This document shows positions 11,026-23,156 of a DNA stretch of 64,000 bases, one piece after another. The stretch comes from Bolinopsis microptera (Eukaryota > Ctenophora > Tentaculata > Lobata > Bolinopsidae), in the NCBI RefSeq assembly GCF_026151205.1, contig NC_087077.1, forward strand, positions 5,666,483 through 5,730,482. Direction: 5' to 3'. Numbering within the stretch: the stretch's first letter is position 1; the number at the start of each line of letters is the position of its first letter. The notes beneath the pieces are model-generated. The model saw only the letters and a list, made by a program, of their open reading frames with translations, searched no databases and was not told the DNA's origin. The position numbers were made by a program, and so were the translations under genes.

Positions 11026-11793
11026 CAGGGTGGGCCAAAAGTCAGTACCCATACGTTGGCCTTTATAGCTCAGTCACTGAGTGCCCAATTTAAATACTTC
11101 TTTCTGGTATGACTTAGTACCACCACTGGTTCGAGGAATTTGTCAACTCGAAAAATATTCGCGTTCATTTTTTTCAAATGGAGGTTCATTTTTACATTTA
11201 TTTGATAGTTTGGATAGTCGGATCAAGCTAAATGTTATTGAATTGTGTTTGGCCATTCGAATTACGTTTGTCCTGAAAGAATTAGAACTGTAGCTTCTCA
11301 GATGACCGAGATATGAAGCATAACGAGTTTATTCATTACGTGTGATCAGGTGATTGGTTTACCTAATCACGTGATAAGGTGCCCCCGTTAACTACCCCGT
11401 TAAACATTATGGGAATTGTTAAGGGTGCCCAATTAAGGTGTCGTGTCACGGTGTCACATAATCACCCAGTCAATTTTGTTAACGAGATACAGAAAATGCT
11501 TGATAACTTCGTTATTTCTAATCCGTTTTGCCTCATGTTTTCAGATCATATGCAACATTTGATAATCTACCGTCTCTGAAAAAAATTAGGCGTTCAGCAT
11601 GTTCAGAGAAAACAATATAGGTGTTTTAATATTGAATGGGCGTGGTCTAAAATATTAGAATTTTCAAATTTTGACGACGGAATCCTCGAACCAGTAAGTA
11701 CAGTATGCCATCTGCAAAGCAACAGCTCTCAAATATAAAACACGGCGGAGCTATTAAGGCCAACGTATGGGTACTGACTTTTGGCCCACCCTG
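11026..11793. mobile_element. Non-autonomous mariner/Tc1-type element
   Basis: The inverted ends CAGGGTGGGCCAAAAGTC continue with good match for about 45 bp through GTACCCATACGTTGGCC, and TA stands on both outer sides (11024-11025, 11794-11795). CAGGGTGG-CCAAAAGT ends and a TA target are characteristic of mariner-family transposons. The 768-bp body has no transposase ORF, so this is an internally deleted copy. Confidence 0.8.
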
Positions 11794-12485
11794 TATTTCA
11801 GCCCAATACAAGGTTACATTTAATTCAGAAATTTTGTTATTAAGCATTACACAATATGTCGGTGACTACGATAATCTTATCTATAACGAAGGCTTAAACA
11901 GAAATGCCCCAAGTTCCAGTTCACTGCAACAACCATGGGAGGGCTAAATTACCACATTGGTAAAAGTCACTTATTGCGGGATAAACTAAAGGGAGACAAG
12001 AAGTTAGTAAAAGTGATATTCTCACTACTGAGAAGTTATTAAAATAAAACGTACCGTGCTCTCTGTCTACCATAGTACTGTGTAGTGTGTGTACTACCTC
12101 CGTTGAACTTTTGCTTTATTAACTGGCACCAACTCACTGACAGAAGAAATGATATTAACTGCGATATAGTGAGTTTATTGTTTATTGACCAATAAAATTA
12201 TTGACCAATAAAATAAATCTAATAAGATTCAGCGTAATTAATTGTGCATCAATTAAACCAACAACATACTATTCTATTTGTTGAGGTTATAATATTATAT
12301 TGAACATCAGTCAATTTGAATAAACACAGCTCTACTTACAACAGGTTGTTTGGACAATTGCAATTATAGCGACAACAATAAGCCGCCGATCAGGGAAACA
12401 GGCCCTCCTCACGAACTCTCTGCTGTGCTGATGTGATGGCCCGTCAAGTCTTGGCGAAACTCAGCAGAGGTCACATATAGGATAG
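11794..12485. other. Intergenic sequence, nothing identified
   Basis: AT-rich, no motif or ORF worth reporting. Confidence 0.4.
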
Positions 12486-12489
12486 AAAA

Positions 12490-13130
12490 CAATGTTACCC
12501 AAGAACTTCTTGGTCCAACCTATTGAACTTATATAGAAGAGTAGAAATAGGTAAGTTCACGGTTATCACGCAATCTGCGGTTTCCCGTTTCCGAGAAATG
12601 TCTTGAAGCTTGCCAAAGTCTTTTGATATTGTCACTATTGTCAATTTAGGTGAGAAAATTCCAAGTCTTCCAGCTTTCACAGCAAATGAGTAGTCGTAGG
12701 CATGGAGCGTGCAGAAGCTGATTTTTTTGGTGAGAGAAGATAGTATTACTTTAACTCTCAGTCTGGCATTCTCTCTGAACTGTACATCGATCATCTATAG
12801 GTAATTTGGACATATCCCTGGAGAACTTTCCACAGATGTATGATGGAGTCTAGCCTTCTCAGCATCTTAGCAGCCAGCAGGGATATAAGTTTCAGTTCCT
12901 TCGGTCTATTCCAATAGTCGGTGTTTTTGAGCCCTAGAATCTGTCTACAATTAACTGGCGTTGTATGCTCTCGACTGACTGGATATTATAGATCTTTTTT
13001 GGATTCCAGAGCAGCAGTACTCCACTCGCTGGATCTTAATACCATGGATTTGTAGAGCTGGAGCATTATAGGTTTTGTCCTGTCTTTGAATAGTCCAAGA
13101 ACCCAAGGTGTATAGTGTGTGATGCCAGTC
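12490..13130 (-). pseudogene. Non-LTR reverse transcriptase C-terminus, decayed
   Basis: On the minus strand, from 13130 down to 12490, the frames give GLFKDRTKPIMLQLYKSMV, then DYWNRPKELKLISL, and then an ARLRVKV...SFAVKAGRLG block. This is the usual order in the C-terminal third of CR1/Rex-type RTs. Several frameshifts and stops are present and the catalytic domain is missing. Confidence 0.7.
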
Positions 13131-13139
13131 ATAAATGGC

Positions 13140-16050
13140 AGCTCCTAGAAAAGTTACACTGGTTAATACTCAGGTTTGTGAGGGAACAAGATAAAATTAG
13201 ATGACCAATTTCTGTCAGTGTAAATATTGTCAAACATGAGCGGGCTTTACAATCATTTGAGGGGAAAGAGCCCTGAAGATCAGCTATCTAAAAGTAACTT
13301 GGCTCTAAAGTCTAAATTATATTGTAGCGATATAAAAAGTCGCTGTATCATAGAAAATCTTGCTTTTTCAGAACTACTAGAAAGTTTGGGACTATAATTG
13401 GGAGCAAAGTAAAGTCTAAAATATGTACAATTGTAGCTGCTGTAGTGATGTGTTGCATCAAATCAAATATTAAAGATCAAAACGTACACACAACGAGAGC
13501 GTGTATATAACGACGGTATACATGCCATGATTATGAAACGATCTGTTTGATCATAACACGTGTGCGCGCGCAATTCTGGAATAATCCATTAAGAGATGAA
13601 CTGTAGATCAGTGTAACTTTACACTGTAATGTGTATTATATAGCGTGTACACTGTACATCAATCATCAATGTATGCTATTTCTGACGACCTATGATCCTT
13701 TGTATAATAAGGGGTCATCCACATGTTTAGTAATCACTCGCTCAGGAGAAGGGGGTGGTGGGGGGGGGGGAGATGTTGGAGGGTTTTAAACGCAATTAAT
13801 ATGTAAACATGTATATTGTATACTGTATAGCAGGGTACCAGATAATGAGATAAAGCTAAACTAGTAGGCAGGGCATAGCTAATACTGTGGTACTGTTGGC
13901 TAACAAATACTGGGGTATAGGTTCGCTTACATAGTATTTTTCAGAGATCATGGCTGTAAAAAATACAAGAGTATTATACCCAACAATCAACATTCAAGAC
14001 CAGCGAACTGATAGCTACTTCAGAAGCAATGAAACTACGATCTTCTAGATAAAATGAGTCATAGTACTTTCAGCCGGAGCCATCATAAGTGACATAAATC
14101 TAAAAGATAGTATGGTTATGGTTTTCAATACTATTTAAACAATGTACTATGTCAGCAAGTTGGTTGATATTGGATTTCTAGAATGTTCTACATTCGATTT
14201 TAGCGTAAAAAATATTACTGGTATTTTTTATCCGAATCTATTGGAGTCCGATTAGGCGTTGCACTGTGGTTACCTAATTACGAGAAATATTTAAAAGGTC
14301 GAAATTAAATACGGTGGTTTTCCAAAAACAAAAAAACATCATATTTTCACGTATTTTCTTAGATTATGACTTTGTCGATTTACTATCAATATAGTTAACT
14401 ATCAGTATATGATTCATCTAACAAATGAACACTAGTATTTCAACTAGGGGACTACACTGGAGATAGAAACGTCCCTGAACCAGAAGATCAAGAAGAAATT
14501 GACTTGTAATTTTTCACATTTTATTTAATTGATTTTCTCATATAATATTGGGTTTTACCTTTTGTAAAATGTTAAGAAATGAAAAAAATCTCTAAATACC
14601 ATGATTGAATGTGGGGTATGAAATGAGATGGTTTTCGGTAAGAAATCCCATATTTTCGGTCCCAAATCAAATTTAGGTCACCGGAATTTCGTACCTTTTA
14701 AATATGTCTCGTAAGGTAATCAGAGTGACTCTTACCTACAAAGCAATCTCAAACCGCCAAAATTCCTGACCTTCAAGTCTAAGAGAGGTGGGCTTCCGAC
14801 AAATAAAAAGTACAAGAATCAGTGCAGACAGTGATATCGAGAAGGGAAGAAACCAGTGGCGTAACGTTGCCTGTTGGCAATCCTACGCAGTACTTCAGAC
14901 GGGTCCGAATATCTGAACAACGTGATAAGGGACAAGGTTACAAGATATTTGAAAGACAAGCTGGAGCCCCAGAGACGAAATCTCCTGGAGGTCTGTCGGA
15001 AAAATCACTCTCTGTACATCTGAACCAGCTTGTCTGAATCTATCTGTGTCCACCTCCTTTCTCAGTCGCGAGTGAAAGTGGGCCGGCTTTCAAGGTGACG
15101 AAAAACGTTGACTGAGCAGATCCTGCCGGAAAACTTAGAAATCAACTTGATGATCAACTACGACTGAAGAGCCAGAAACTACGAAATATTATATCAGTTC
15201 AAGTTCCCTCCTGATTGTTTATTGTTTATATTACATTACCCCGAACAATATGAACAAAGACGACTCGTACGACGAGAGTATGGTTACGGAGTCAAATGAA
15301 GAGCCAGTTAGATTTATACTGACGGATCAGGTGATGAGGACATTGCGTAGGGTAGCATACTAGCATGTGTTAATTTACAGATTCTGACACAACAACTTTT
15401 GTATCCTTTTATAGCTGTACTGATTACAAGCCGTCTCACCATAATTAAAAACTGCAGCACTTAACTCTGACACTAAAACCTGGTATCCGCTACTTTATAG
15501 GTATTACAATACCTATTTTATAAATATAATTACAATAGTATGTACAAGCACAAACACAGCATAAGCTTACCCAACAAACCAGCTTACCCAACAAACCAGC
15601 TTATTTAATTTTGCCTGGGCTATTATATTGACTATTGAGGTTTAATGATGATATGGAATTGAATTCTATATAAATTTACACTATGTGGTTGGGGCATTTT
15701 GCATAATAAATATGGTTACTACTCATATATATCATATTATTTGATTGGTATTCGATTTCTGATTATTTCTTAGGAATATGATTATTATATCTCAATTTGG
15801 CTTTAGTATAGGTAGGGTGCCCCGCTAAAAGAACTGGATTCTTCCAGGAAGCATCCCGTGCACAGACCTTGGTCTACATATATATTAAATTATTAACCAT
15901 TCATTCTGTATGTGCACGAAAATTTATTTCAATCAAAAAACTAACTCTGACACTATAACGACCCCATGGTATCCTTTATTGATTAAAAGCACATCTCACC
16001 TAACAAACTGGCACTTTTAACTCTGACAGTGTTTCATTGATTAATTAATA
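13140..16050. other. Long stretch without a supportable gene
   Basis: It contains a G-run (13752-13770), a decayed copy of the CCTTACGAGACATAT element (14618-14717), a 71-codon ORF of unknown meaning (14822-15037) and a short tandem AGCTTACCCAACAAACC (about 15564-15602). A diverged pair of segments ending in TTAACTCTGACA lies near 15410-15480 and 15940-16030. Confidence 0.4.
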
Positions 16051-16621
16051 ACGAATTAATTGGCACTATCCGTCGCGGAGTCGAGTCCGCGGCGGAGCCG
16101 CCGGACTCCGAGCGGACTCCGAGCGGACTCCGGCGGAGCCGCCGGACTCCGAGCGGACTCCGGCGGTGCTCCGCCAAAATGTATTTACAGTGGACTCGAG
16201 TACATTTTGGCGGACTCCGAGCGGAGCCGAGCGGACTCCGAGCGGACTTTAAAGTCCGCCGCGGACTCCGAGCGGCTCCGCGGCGGCTCGGTGGAGTGTC
16301 CGCCGCGGACTAAGCCACTAGGCGGACTCCGGTCCGCCGCGGACTCCGGCGGAGTGCTTGGCGGACTCCGCCGGACTTCTCCGCCAGACTTGAATCCGGC
16401 GGAGTCCGGCGGAGCTTGGCGGAGTCCGCCAGCTCGGCGGACTCCGCTCGGAGTCCGCCGGACTCCAACAGAGTCCACTGACTTCCGACCTCCGTCTTCC
16501 GACCCTCGGCTAAATTTGTCACGTGACATACAACATAGCATTTTGCAATATTGTGGTCAGATGAAAAGGTCGCTAGTGATAAACCTTAACCATTACCCTC
16601 ACAATGTCAATAGTGTACAAC

Positions 16622-17218
16622 TAGGTAGTGCGCCATCGACAGTGAGCCGCGCGTGCCGACTGTAGGATGGTTTTTTAGCGCTAATTTCGGCCAGCAAAAT
16701 TTTCTTCAAACAAATAGATATAGAGTATCCTTCCCGACCTCCAATTGCAACAAAAATTGGTAAGCTTACTCATAAACTTACAAGGAAAGTGTCCGAAAAA
16801 TTTAAAGCATATCCAACCATCAGACATTATGTTACAGCTAAAAGCAGCGTATTTTGCCCCATTTTTATTACTATATCAACTCCGATATCCACCAAATTTT
16901 TCGGACAGTTGTGAAAGCCCAATTGAGCAATTGGAAGGTCGTCGCCAATTTCCAGAATGATCTCATTTAAGGAACTGAAGATAAATCCGAATAATACGAC
17001 AAAAATGGTCAAATTTGGACGAATTTGGTCAAATTACGCGACTTTTACAGCTACTTTTGCTCCAAAAGCCGCGCACCATCAAATAAATATGGCACCTAGG
17101 CGAAACTCACTGATCTTTCCAAAAAGGTATAACAAATTTGGTATTGTGAAAATTCTCACAGTCTCTAGAAAAAAATTTTTTAAATCCAAGCAACTTTATT
17201 TTTATCGTGCACCCCCTA
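16622..17218 (+). mobile_element. TAGG..CCTA element, copy 1 (no duplication)
   Basis: This 597-bp element starts TAGGTAGTGCGCC and ends GGTGCACCCCCTA; it is a close relative of the copy at 23157-23752. It begins exactly where the left arm of the GC-rich foldback ends. Its flanks (GTACAAC and TAAAAAG) are not duplicates, so the junction was probably rearranged after insertion. No ORF in it is convincing. Confidence 0.75.
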
Positions 17219-17584
17219 TAAAAAGAAACCTAGCCAGAGTGGAAGTCGGCGCCCTCATTAAATTTTTGGAGAAAATCGCTCGCGCTCGCCAAAATTTGTT
17301 GGACCAGGACGATGTCCTAGCCTGGCAGCTCATTGCGCGTCGCAACGAGCTTCGTTGTTCGTCGACGTGCGACGAGCAACGAGAAAAATTGCGTGGCGCG
17401 TCGGGTGGCACATCTTAACGGGTGATACGCGTATAAATTTCGATCGCTGACGTACAGCGAACATCACAGCTGCGAGTGGCGTCAGCTAGTAGGATTTCAT
17501 CCTACAATGCAAGGCACATCGCGTTCATTTAGCTAACCAGGTGCTTTCGCGCCGCTGCGGGCGCGCTTGTTCCACAAGTCATTT

Positions 17585-17630
17585 CCGGCGGTTGCGCGCT
17601 ACTGCAAGCGAGAGGGCTATAGTTAGAGCA
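17585..17630 (+). repeat. Dispersed GCGCGCTACTGCAAGCGAGAG repeat, copy 1
   Basis: About 45 bp (GCGCGCTACTGCAAGCGAG, GGGCTATAGTTAGAGC) recurs at 21241-21285, where it pairs with an upstream AGAGCCCTCTT to form a hairpin. It is probably one end of a small inverted-repeat element. Confidence 0.55.
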
Positions 17631-17706
17631 ACACATCGCGCCACAAGCCAAATATTTATCAACATCTTGACTAGCTACGCGGTCCTTTTCCGCATGCGCT
17701 CGCGCT

Positions 17707-17788
17707 TTACTGGGCCGCGCTCAGCCTGTCATTCCGCCGAATCTCTATTCGTTGTTAATGAACATGATAGCCTGAGGTCCCCAGGTAA
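17707..17788 (+). mobile_element. 82-bp MITE with 8-bp duplication
   Basis: It starts TTACTGGGCCGCGCTC and ends GGTCCCCAGGTAA, and is flanked on both sides by CTCGCGCT (17699-17706 and 17789-17796). An 8-bp duplication with short inverted ends fits hAT- or P-type mobilisation. Other copies lie at 53595-53680, 22056 (right end missing) and in a cluster at 55016-55435. Confidence 0.85.
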
Positions 17789-18770
17789 CTCGCGCTGTGC
17801 TCAAAAATTGACGTCGTCAATCAATCAGCATCAAGATTTTAGTTTTACATTTGACCTTTATGTCAAAAAATCTTTGAATTTTCAATCGGTGGTCGATGTT
17901 ACCTGAGGACCTCAGGCTTCGTCCTTACTTCGTCACAGGACGATCGGAGCTCGAAGAGCGTAGAGAGTGCTGGCTGGCGTCGTCCTGTGATGGTCGACGT
18001 ATTTTTGCTTGCTGGGATCCGGCCGAATGACGCCACATGCAACGTGTAGGGTAAAACTAAAAACGCTTCCCCATATGAGATAATATGACAAAAAATGTTT
18101 TGGTCACGTGACCAGTCAATGACATTGATATTTCGCTGCGGACGGTTTGGTGGAGGGTTAGGGTCAACGTTTATACATTATAGGGTCAAAGTTAGGACTT
18201 GAGTTGTACACTATTGACATTGTGAGGGTAATGGTTAAGGTTTATCACTAGCGACCTTTTCATCTGACCACAATATTGCAAAATGCTATGTTGTATGTCA
18301 CGTGACAAATTTAGCCGAGGGTCGGAAGACGGAGGTCGGAAGTCAGTGGACTCTGTTGGAGTCCGGCGGACTCCGAGCGGAGTCCGCCGAGCTGGCGGAC
18401 TCCGCCAAGCTCCGCCGGACTCCGCCGGATTCAAGTCTGGCGGAGAAGTCCGGCGGAGTCCGCCAAGCACTCCGCCGGAGTCCGCGGCGGACCGGAGTCC
18501 GCCTAGTGGCTTAGTCCGCGGCGGACACTCCACCGAGCCGCCGCGGAGCCGCTCGGAGTCCGCGGCGGACTTTAAAGTCCGCTCGGAGTCCGCTCGGCTC
18601 CGCTCGGAGTCCGCCAAAATGTACTCGAGTCCACTGTAAATACATTTTGGCGGAGCACCGCCGGAGTCCGCTCGGAGTCCGGCGGCTCCGCCGGAGTCCG
18701 CTCGGAGTCCGCTCGGAGTCCGGCGGCTCCGCCGCGGACTCGACTCCGCGACGGATAGTGCCAATTAATT

Positions 18771-19200
18771 GAGGACGAATAATTGGAAGATTTTTCACCG
18801 ACATCGGGATTAAGCCGGGATACCGGTCGAACCTTAACCGCAATCATAACAGTAGCCTCAGACCGGACCGAAACAGTTTTTGCCCCTAATTCTTTAGGGA
18901 AGCATTTTTACTACGTCATCGACCGGGTGATTTGGAATCAGCGTCCAAAAATACACCGGTTCAGGTTATTTTCATACCCTGATTAGGACCTTTTTATTTC
19001 ACACAATATTTTATTGAGACGAGCGATTTAGTAGGAGCGGATTATTTGAATTGTTTTGATATGGTGCGATGAAAACCCCGTTAATTTATTAAAATGGTTT
19101 TAAAATCGATGGTCATTCTTGTTTCTCAATTCTATGCGAAAGATTAAAAACTTGATAATCTAGTTGAGAACTTTATATTGGCTGTAACTAATACTATAAG
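18771..19200. other. Intergenic, nothing identified
   Basis: No gene or repeat supported. Confidence 0.35.
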
Positions 19201-20361
19201 TGCCTCAACTTTGACCCGGGGATATACTTTAATATACTTTAATATACTTTAATGTACTTTAATATACCTATATTATCTCCATTAAAATTTTGAACCATAT
19301 TAAAGTATATTAAAATGTAGGTTTTTTTCCAATTTTGACCCGGGAAATACTTTAATATACTTTAATATACCTATATTATAAAAATATATGTGAAAAATGT
19401 TGTGGGGGGGGGGCCAACCATATTAAAGTATATTAAAATGTAGGATTTTTCCCGATTTTGACCCGGGGATATACTTTAATATACTTTAATATACTTTAAT
19501 ATACTTTAATATATCCTTATCTCCATGGAGGCCTACATCAAAAATTGTTGCCCAAAATAAGCTTGAAATGCAATTCTTAATCGATTCCAAAAAGTTCTTG
19601 AAAAAATATTGAAAACTGATGGAGTTATTTCAATTTTAATGAAGTCATTTTGGCTAGTATTCCGAACCGAGATATTATGTGCAATTTTCCCAATTTTGTT
19701 CATGGAGGTCTTTTTACTTAGTATCCACTATATTCAACAAACACTGAGTTATATCTTTCACATAGAGTTAGTCTCATTAAAAAATATTGAAATTTTATCG
19801 AATTTGGGCAAAAGCCAATTTGGGCAAAAGCGTATGCCCAAATATGGGCATATTTTTTTAAGCTCATAGCTCAGCCAATTTTTGACCAATCTGGATGGAA
19901 ATTCATGTACTAGTCCTTAAACAGGCTTATCTTGCGAATCTGAGTGAAAAATATAGTTCATCATGTAAATCTTAACGAAAAATATAAATCTTCTAATTGT
20001 AGGTATATTAAAGTATATTAAAATGTAGGATTTTTTCCGATTTTGACCCGGGGATATACTTTAATATACTTTAATATGGTTGCCCCCCCCCCCTGTTGTT
20101 TTATTTCATGTATAGATTAGATTTACCTTTCATGTAAAGTTAGTCTTGTTCAAAGATATTGATACTTGACCGATTTATGAGCCAAAATAGGCCTATATGA
20201 AGTATGAGTTCAGGGGACTAGCAACTGGCTTATCTTCTAATCTACTAATTGTAGGTATATTAAAGTATATTAAAATGTAGGATTTTTTCCGATTTTGACC
20301 CGGGATATACTTTAATATACTTTAATATGGTTGGTTGCCCCCCCCCCCCCCCCCCCCCCCC
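19200..20361. repeat. Nested field of TTTAATATAC inverted modules
   Basis: A module with GACCCGGGGATATAC followed by repeated TTTAATATAC, preceded by TATATTAAAATGTAGG, occurs at least five times (19214, 19334, 19460, 20000-20075, 20250-20330). TATTAAAGTATATTAAA is the reverse complement of the TTTAATATAC run, so each module can fold on itself. One complete poly-G-tipped element lies inside, and another right end with 24 C closes the field at 20338-20361. Confidence 0.7.
19404..20093. mobile_element. Second poly-G-tipped inverted-repeat element
   Basis: The left end is ten G then CCAACCATATTAAAGTA; the right end is TACTTTAATATGGTTG then eleven C. TGTTGT stands directly outside both (19398-19403 and 20094-20099), again a 6-bp duplication. 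The 690-bp body has no transposase. The architecture matches the 2826-7887 element (homopolymer G tip, AT-rich inverted repeat, 6-bp target) although the inner sequence differs. Confidence 0.75.
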
Positions 20362-20733
20362 ATATATTATGAATTTTAAAACATATACCTGTTGTGAACT
20401 CGGAGATCATAATAACAGTATTCACTATTCATGGGGTTCCGGGTTGCTTGACCAAAGAGACTAAATTAGTTCCCCACAAAACTCTATTTCGAAAATATAG
20501 ACAATGACAACCTTTAACATTTTTTAAGTCCAATTGCAAATGACAAAAGTGTAGCAAAGTCTGCTGATTACTGACAATTTAACAGAAACCTTTAAACCTA
20601 GAGGGGATATTAAAAACATATAAGTGATATGCAAGGATTTATTTAGCAGGAGCTTTCAAAATATTTATGTAAATCGTCTTCAGCTGACCTTCAGATGACC
20701 TTCAAACACCTTTAAAGTTGTCTCCCTTTGAAT
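20362..20733. other. Spacer, nothing identified
   Basis: No gene or repeat family could be supported. Confidence 0.35.
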
Positions 20734-20993
20734 CATCCGCCGAATGATCTGATCAGCTGCCGAATAAAAGCAACGAACAAAGAAACATCCGCCGAATGAT
20801 CTGATCAGCTGCCGAATAAAAGCAACGAACAAAGAAACATCCGCCGAATGATCTGATCAGCTGCCGAATAAAAGCAACGAACAAAGAAACATCCGCCGAA
20901 TAATCTGATCAGCTGCCGAATAAAAGCAACGAACAAAGAAACATCCGCCGAATGATCTGATCAGCTGCCGAATGATGGCAACGAACAAAGAAT
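20734..20993. repeat. 52-bp minisatellite, five copies
   Basis: Five near-identical 52-bp units begin CATCCGCCGAATGATCTG and include ATCAGCTGCCGAAT and CAACGAACAAAG. The last unit has diverged (GATGGCAACG). Confidence 0.9.
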
Positions 20994-21590
20994 CAGGAAA
21001 CAGTAAAATGAAATGATTGAACAAAGAGATTAAATTAATTCCCTCCAAAAACTCTTATCCAACGAGAAAATATTGCACTGATTATATATGTGCAAATGCA
21101 ATGTACGAGTCTAACAGTTGCAGTAACTAGACATGACTAACACGTCGCGCGCGGCATCAGAAATATAGGAGGAAATCTGGCACCACGATTTGTGGTGCCA
21201 GTTTGTGGCCATCTATAGAGCCCTCTTTTGCCGCCTACGGCGGTCGCGCGCTACTGCAAGCGAGAGGGCTCTGGTTAGAGCAAATACATACGAATTAATT
21301 CAACTTCAGTTAATAATCTAATTTGGAATGATTCATATTTCATACAGTGTAAGAATTGAAACATTTCATACCAAAATGATCATAATATCGTAATATCATA
21401 ACATTTCTCACCATCTAATTCTACATTAAATCCGCAAATAGATCCAGTTCACTGACAAAGTTTTCAAAGGCGGCATCGGTTATTCCTGCTTTGGAAAACC
21501 CTTTAATTATGTTGTCTTTTCTAGTTGATAGAAAGTTGTAGGTGTCTATGATCAATTCCGGCTCACAATTCCGCCTTTTCACACTAGCAA

Positions 21591-21896
21591 TTGTTTACGT
21601 TCAAGTTCATGTCAGTAGAAGCTGTTTTTAAAACTGTTATAGCCAGTCGTGGCTTTCATGTTTACATGAAATCGACATGGCCGAAGCCGGATCTTAGCGA
21701 CAAGCTCAAAGTTCAACTGGATAAAGATAACAATGACGACCCTTTTGCGGTAGCTGTTATTAAGATCAATAACACGAAAGATAAATCAGCAGCTGGAGAA
21801 GAGGTGGGACACTTTCCGAGAGAAATAAGCAGGCATGTTCATTTCTTCATAAAGTTAGGCGGGAAAGTCGATGTCTCTGTTTATGAGCAACTATAA
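21591..21896 (+). CDS. HIRAN-like domain ORF, possibly a fragment
   Basis: An open frame of about 100 residues contains VIASRGFHVY, a TWP motif, DNNDDPFAVAV, VGHFPREISR and FFIKLGGKV. This order (RGFHVY, DpxDxxAVAV, VGHxPxxxSR, GG) recalls HIRAN-type domains and cnidarian proteins with one such domain. A plausible internal ATG is at 21609. The frame stops at 21896, and downstream sequence still reads like the same protein for a few residues in another frame (TPVRIVGAERY). It may be a truncated gene or part of a transposon. The assignment is from motif memory only. Confidence 0.5.
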   Translation: MFTFKFMSVEAVFKTVIASRGFHVYMKSTWPKPDLSDKLKVQLDKDNNDDPFAVAVIKINNTKDKSAAGEEVGHFPREISRHVHFFIKLGGKVDVSVYEQL

Positions 21897-22840
21897 AACA
21901 CCTGTTAGAATTGTTGGAGCAGAACGCTACAGTATCAGGAGCAGAAGCAGCGAGCAGTTCTTTGGACAAAGCTATAATTAATGAAGGAGTAGTCAGAAAT
22001 TCCCCGGAGTAGTCAGAAATTCCCCGGACAAAGTTGATAAGGTTGTCTATTACTGGGCCGCGCTCAGCCTGTCATTCCGCCAAATCTTTATTCTTATATG
22101 TTAATGAACATAATAGCCTGCTAGCTGCGAAGGATTGACATCGTGAATCAAGACAAGTAACATCCGTCAAAATTGGACGAAATTTTTCGCAGACGAAAAG
22201 TTTTGTGAGCAATTGACGAAATTTTTCGGACGAAATATTTCGGAATAGTTTTTTTCGCGACGAAGGTATATAGAGGTGAATACGTGATATGTAAACGACC
22301 CCTTTACTTATTTGAAGTGGGATTTGTAGCACGATGCACTACCAACTACTTAACTCAAACTGGGCCGCGCATCCAATATAATGCTTCTCGCTACATAGCT
22401 TCGCTAGATCGGCGAGATGCACCACTGGGCCTGGCCGAGCTGTGAAGACTGAAGGATTGACATTGTAGGTTTACAACCTACCAGGACGCGCGCCGAGTTG
22501 GACTCGTCGACGGTCCAATATATGGAACAGATATTTTACGAGTATCACCCGTTAATATTGACATCGTGAATCAAAAGTGGGGTACGATAGATCGATGGGC
22601 TCACATTCAACATTGTAGTTGCACTTGTAGGCCCGCCGCGCACGAGTGCACATGCACGCGGCTTTATCGTGACTTTCGCCCCGATACTGAAACGACAATG
22701 GGGTCACGGTGTGATACAAGCTACAAAATTTTACTACATACTACATACGTAGTATTACTACGTAACAGGTAAGTTTAAAGAAAATCGTATATTATATTAG
22801 ATTATTAGGATCTGGAGAAAATTGAAAATTATTCATATTG
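21897..22840. other. Mosaic of small repeats before the duplicated block
   Basis: It contains a right-truncated copy of the TTACTGGG MITE at 22051-22115, a direct repeat GGAGTAGTCAGAAATTCCCC (about 21986 and 22006), and GC-rich segments with GGGCCGCGC. No gene is supported. Confidence 0.45.
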
Positions 22841-23156
22841 TAAGTCATACTTATAAGTTATTTGCTAAAACATTTTATTTTCGACCTTTTAATCAGGAAC
22901 AGATTAGTTATTAGCATAGCCGAAAGTCCTTTTAGTTTTAACGACCCTCTAACCTATACAATATACATTGTAGCTCTCAAACAACATATATTTATCAAAA
23001 TTTATCATGCGAAACTTGTCAGGCTTAAAGTTAACGGTGAATACCATCGCCCGTAGTATAACTAATTCATAATTTTGTTGTTTGTGCCATGGACGAAAAA
23101 ATAAAAATCAAGCTGTTTATAAACCTTCAACTGTAAAGCAAATCACTTTATAGTAT

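Larger units (their letters stand above)
16062..18762. mobile_element. GC-rich foldback element with 560-bp arms
   Basis: Arms 16062-16621 and 18203-18762 are inverted and essentially identical, each starting GGCACTATCCGTCGCGG. AATTAATT lies outside both ends (16054-16061, 18763-18770), either as an 8-bp duplication or as part of a TTAA target. The outer 430 bp of each arm is packed with short palindromic permutations of CGGACTCCG and GGCGGAG, far more GC-rich than the surroundings. The 1.58-kb loop contains another inserted element (16622-17218) and a MITE (17707-17788). Low-complexity ORFs over the arms appear on both strands and are products of the palindromes. Confidence 0.8.

Noticed and set aside
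16060-16665. 201-aa ORF in the GC-rich foldback arm (and its mirror at 18192-18764)
   Set aside because: Low-complexity Arg/Ser/Gly/Pro translation appears in several frames on both strands because the DNA is palindromic; no codon signal.
16957-17418. 153-aa ORF crossing the end of the TAGG element
   Set aside because: It runs across the element border into unrelated loop sequence and has no recognisable domain.
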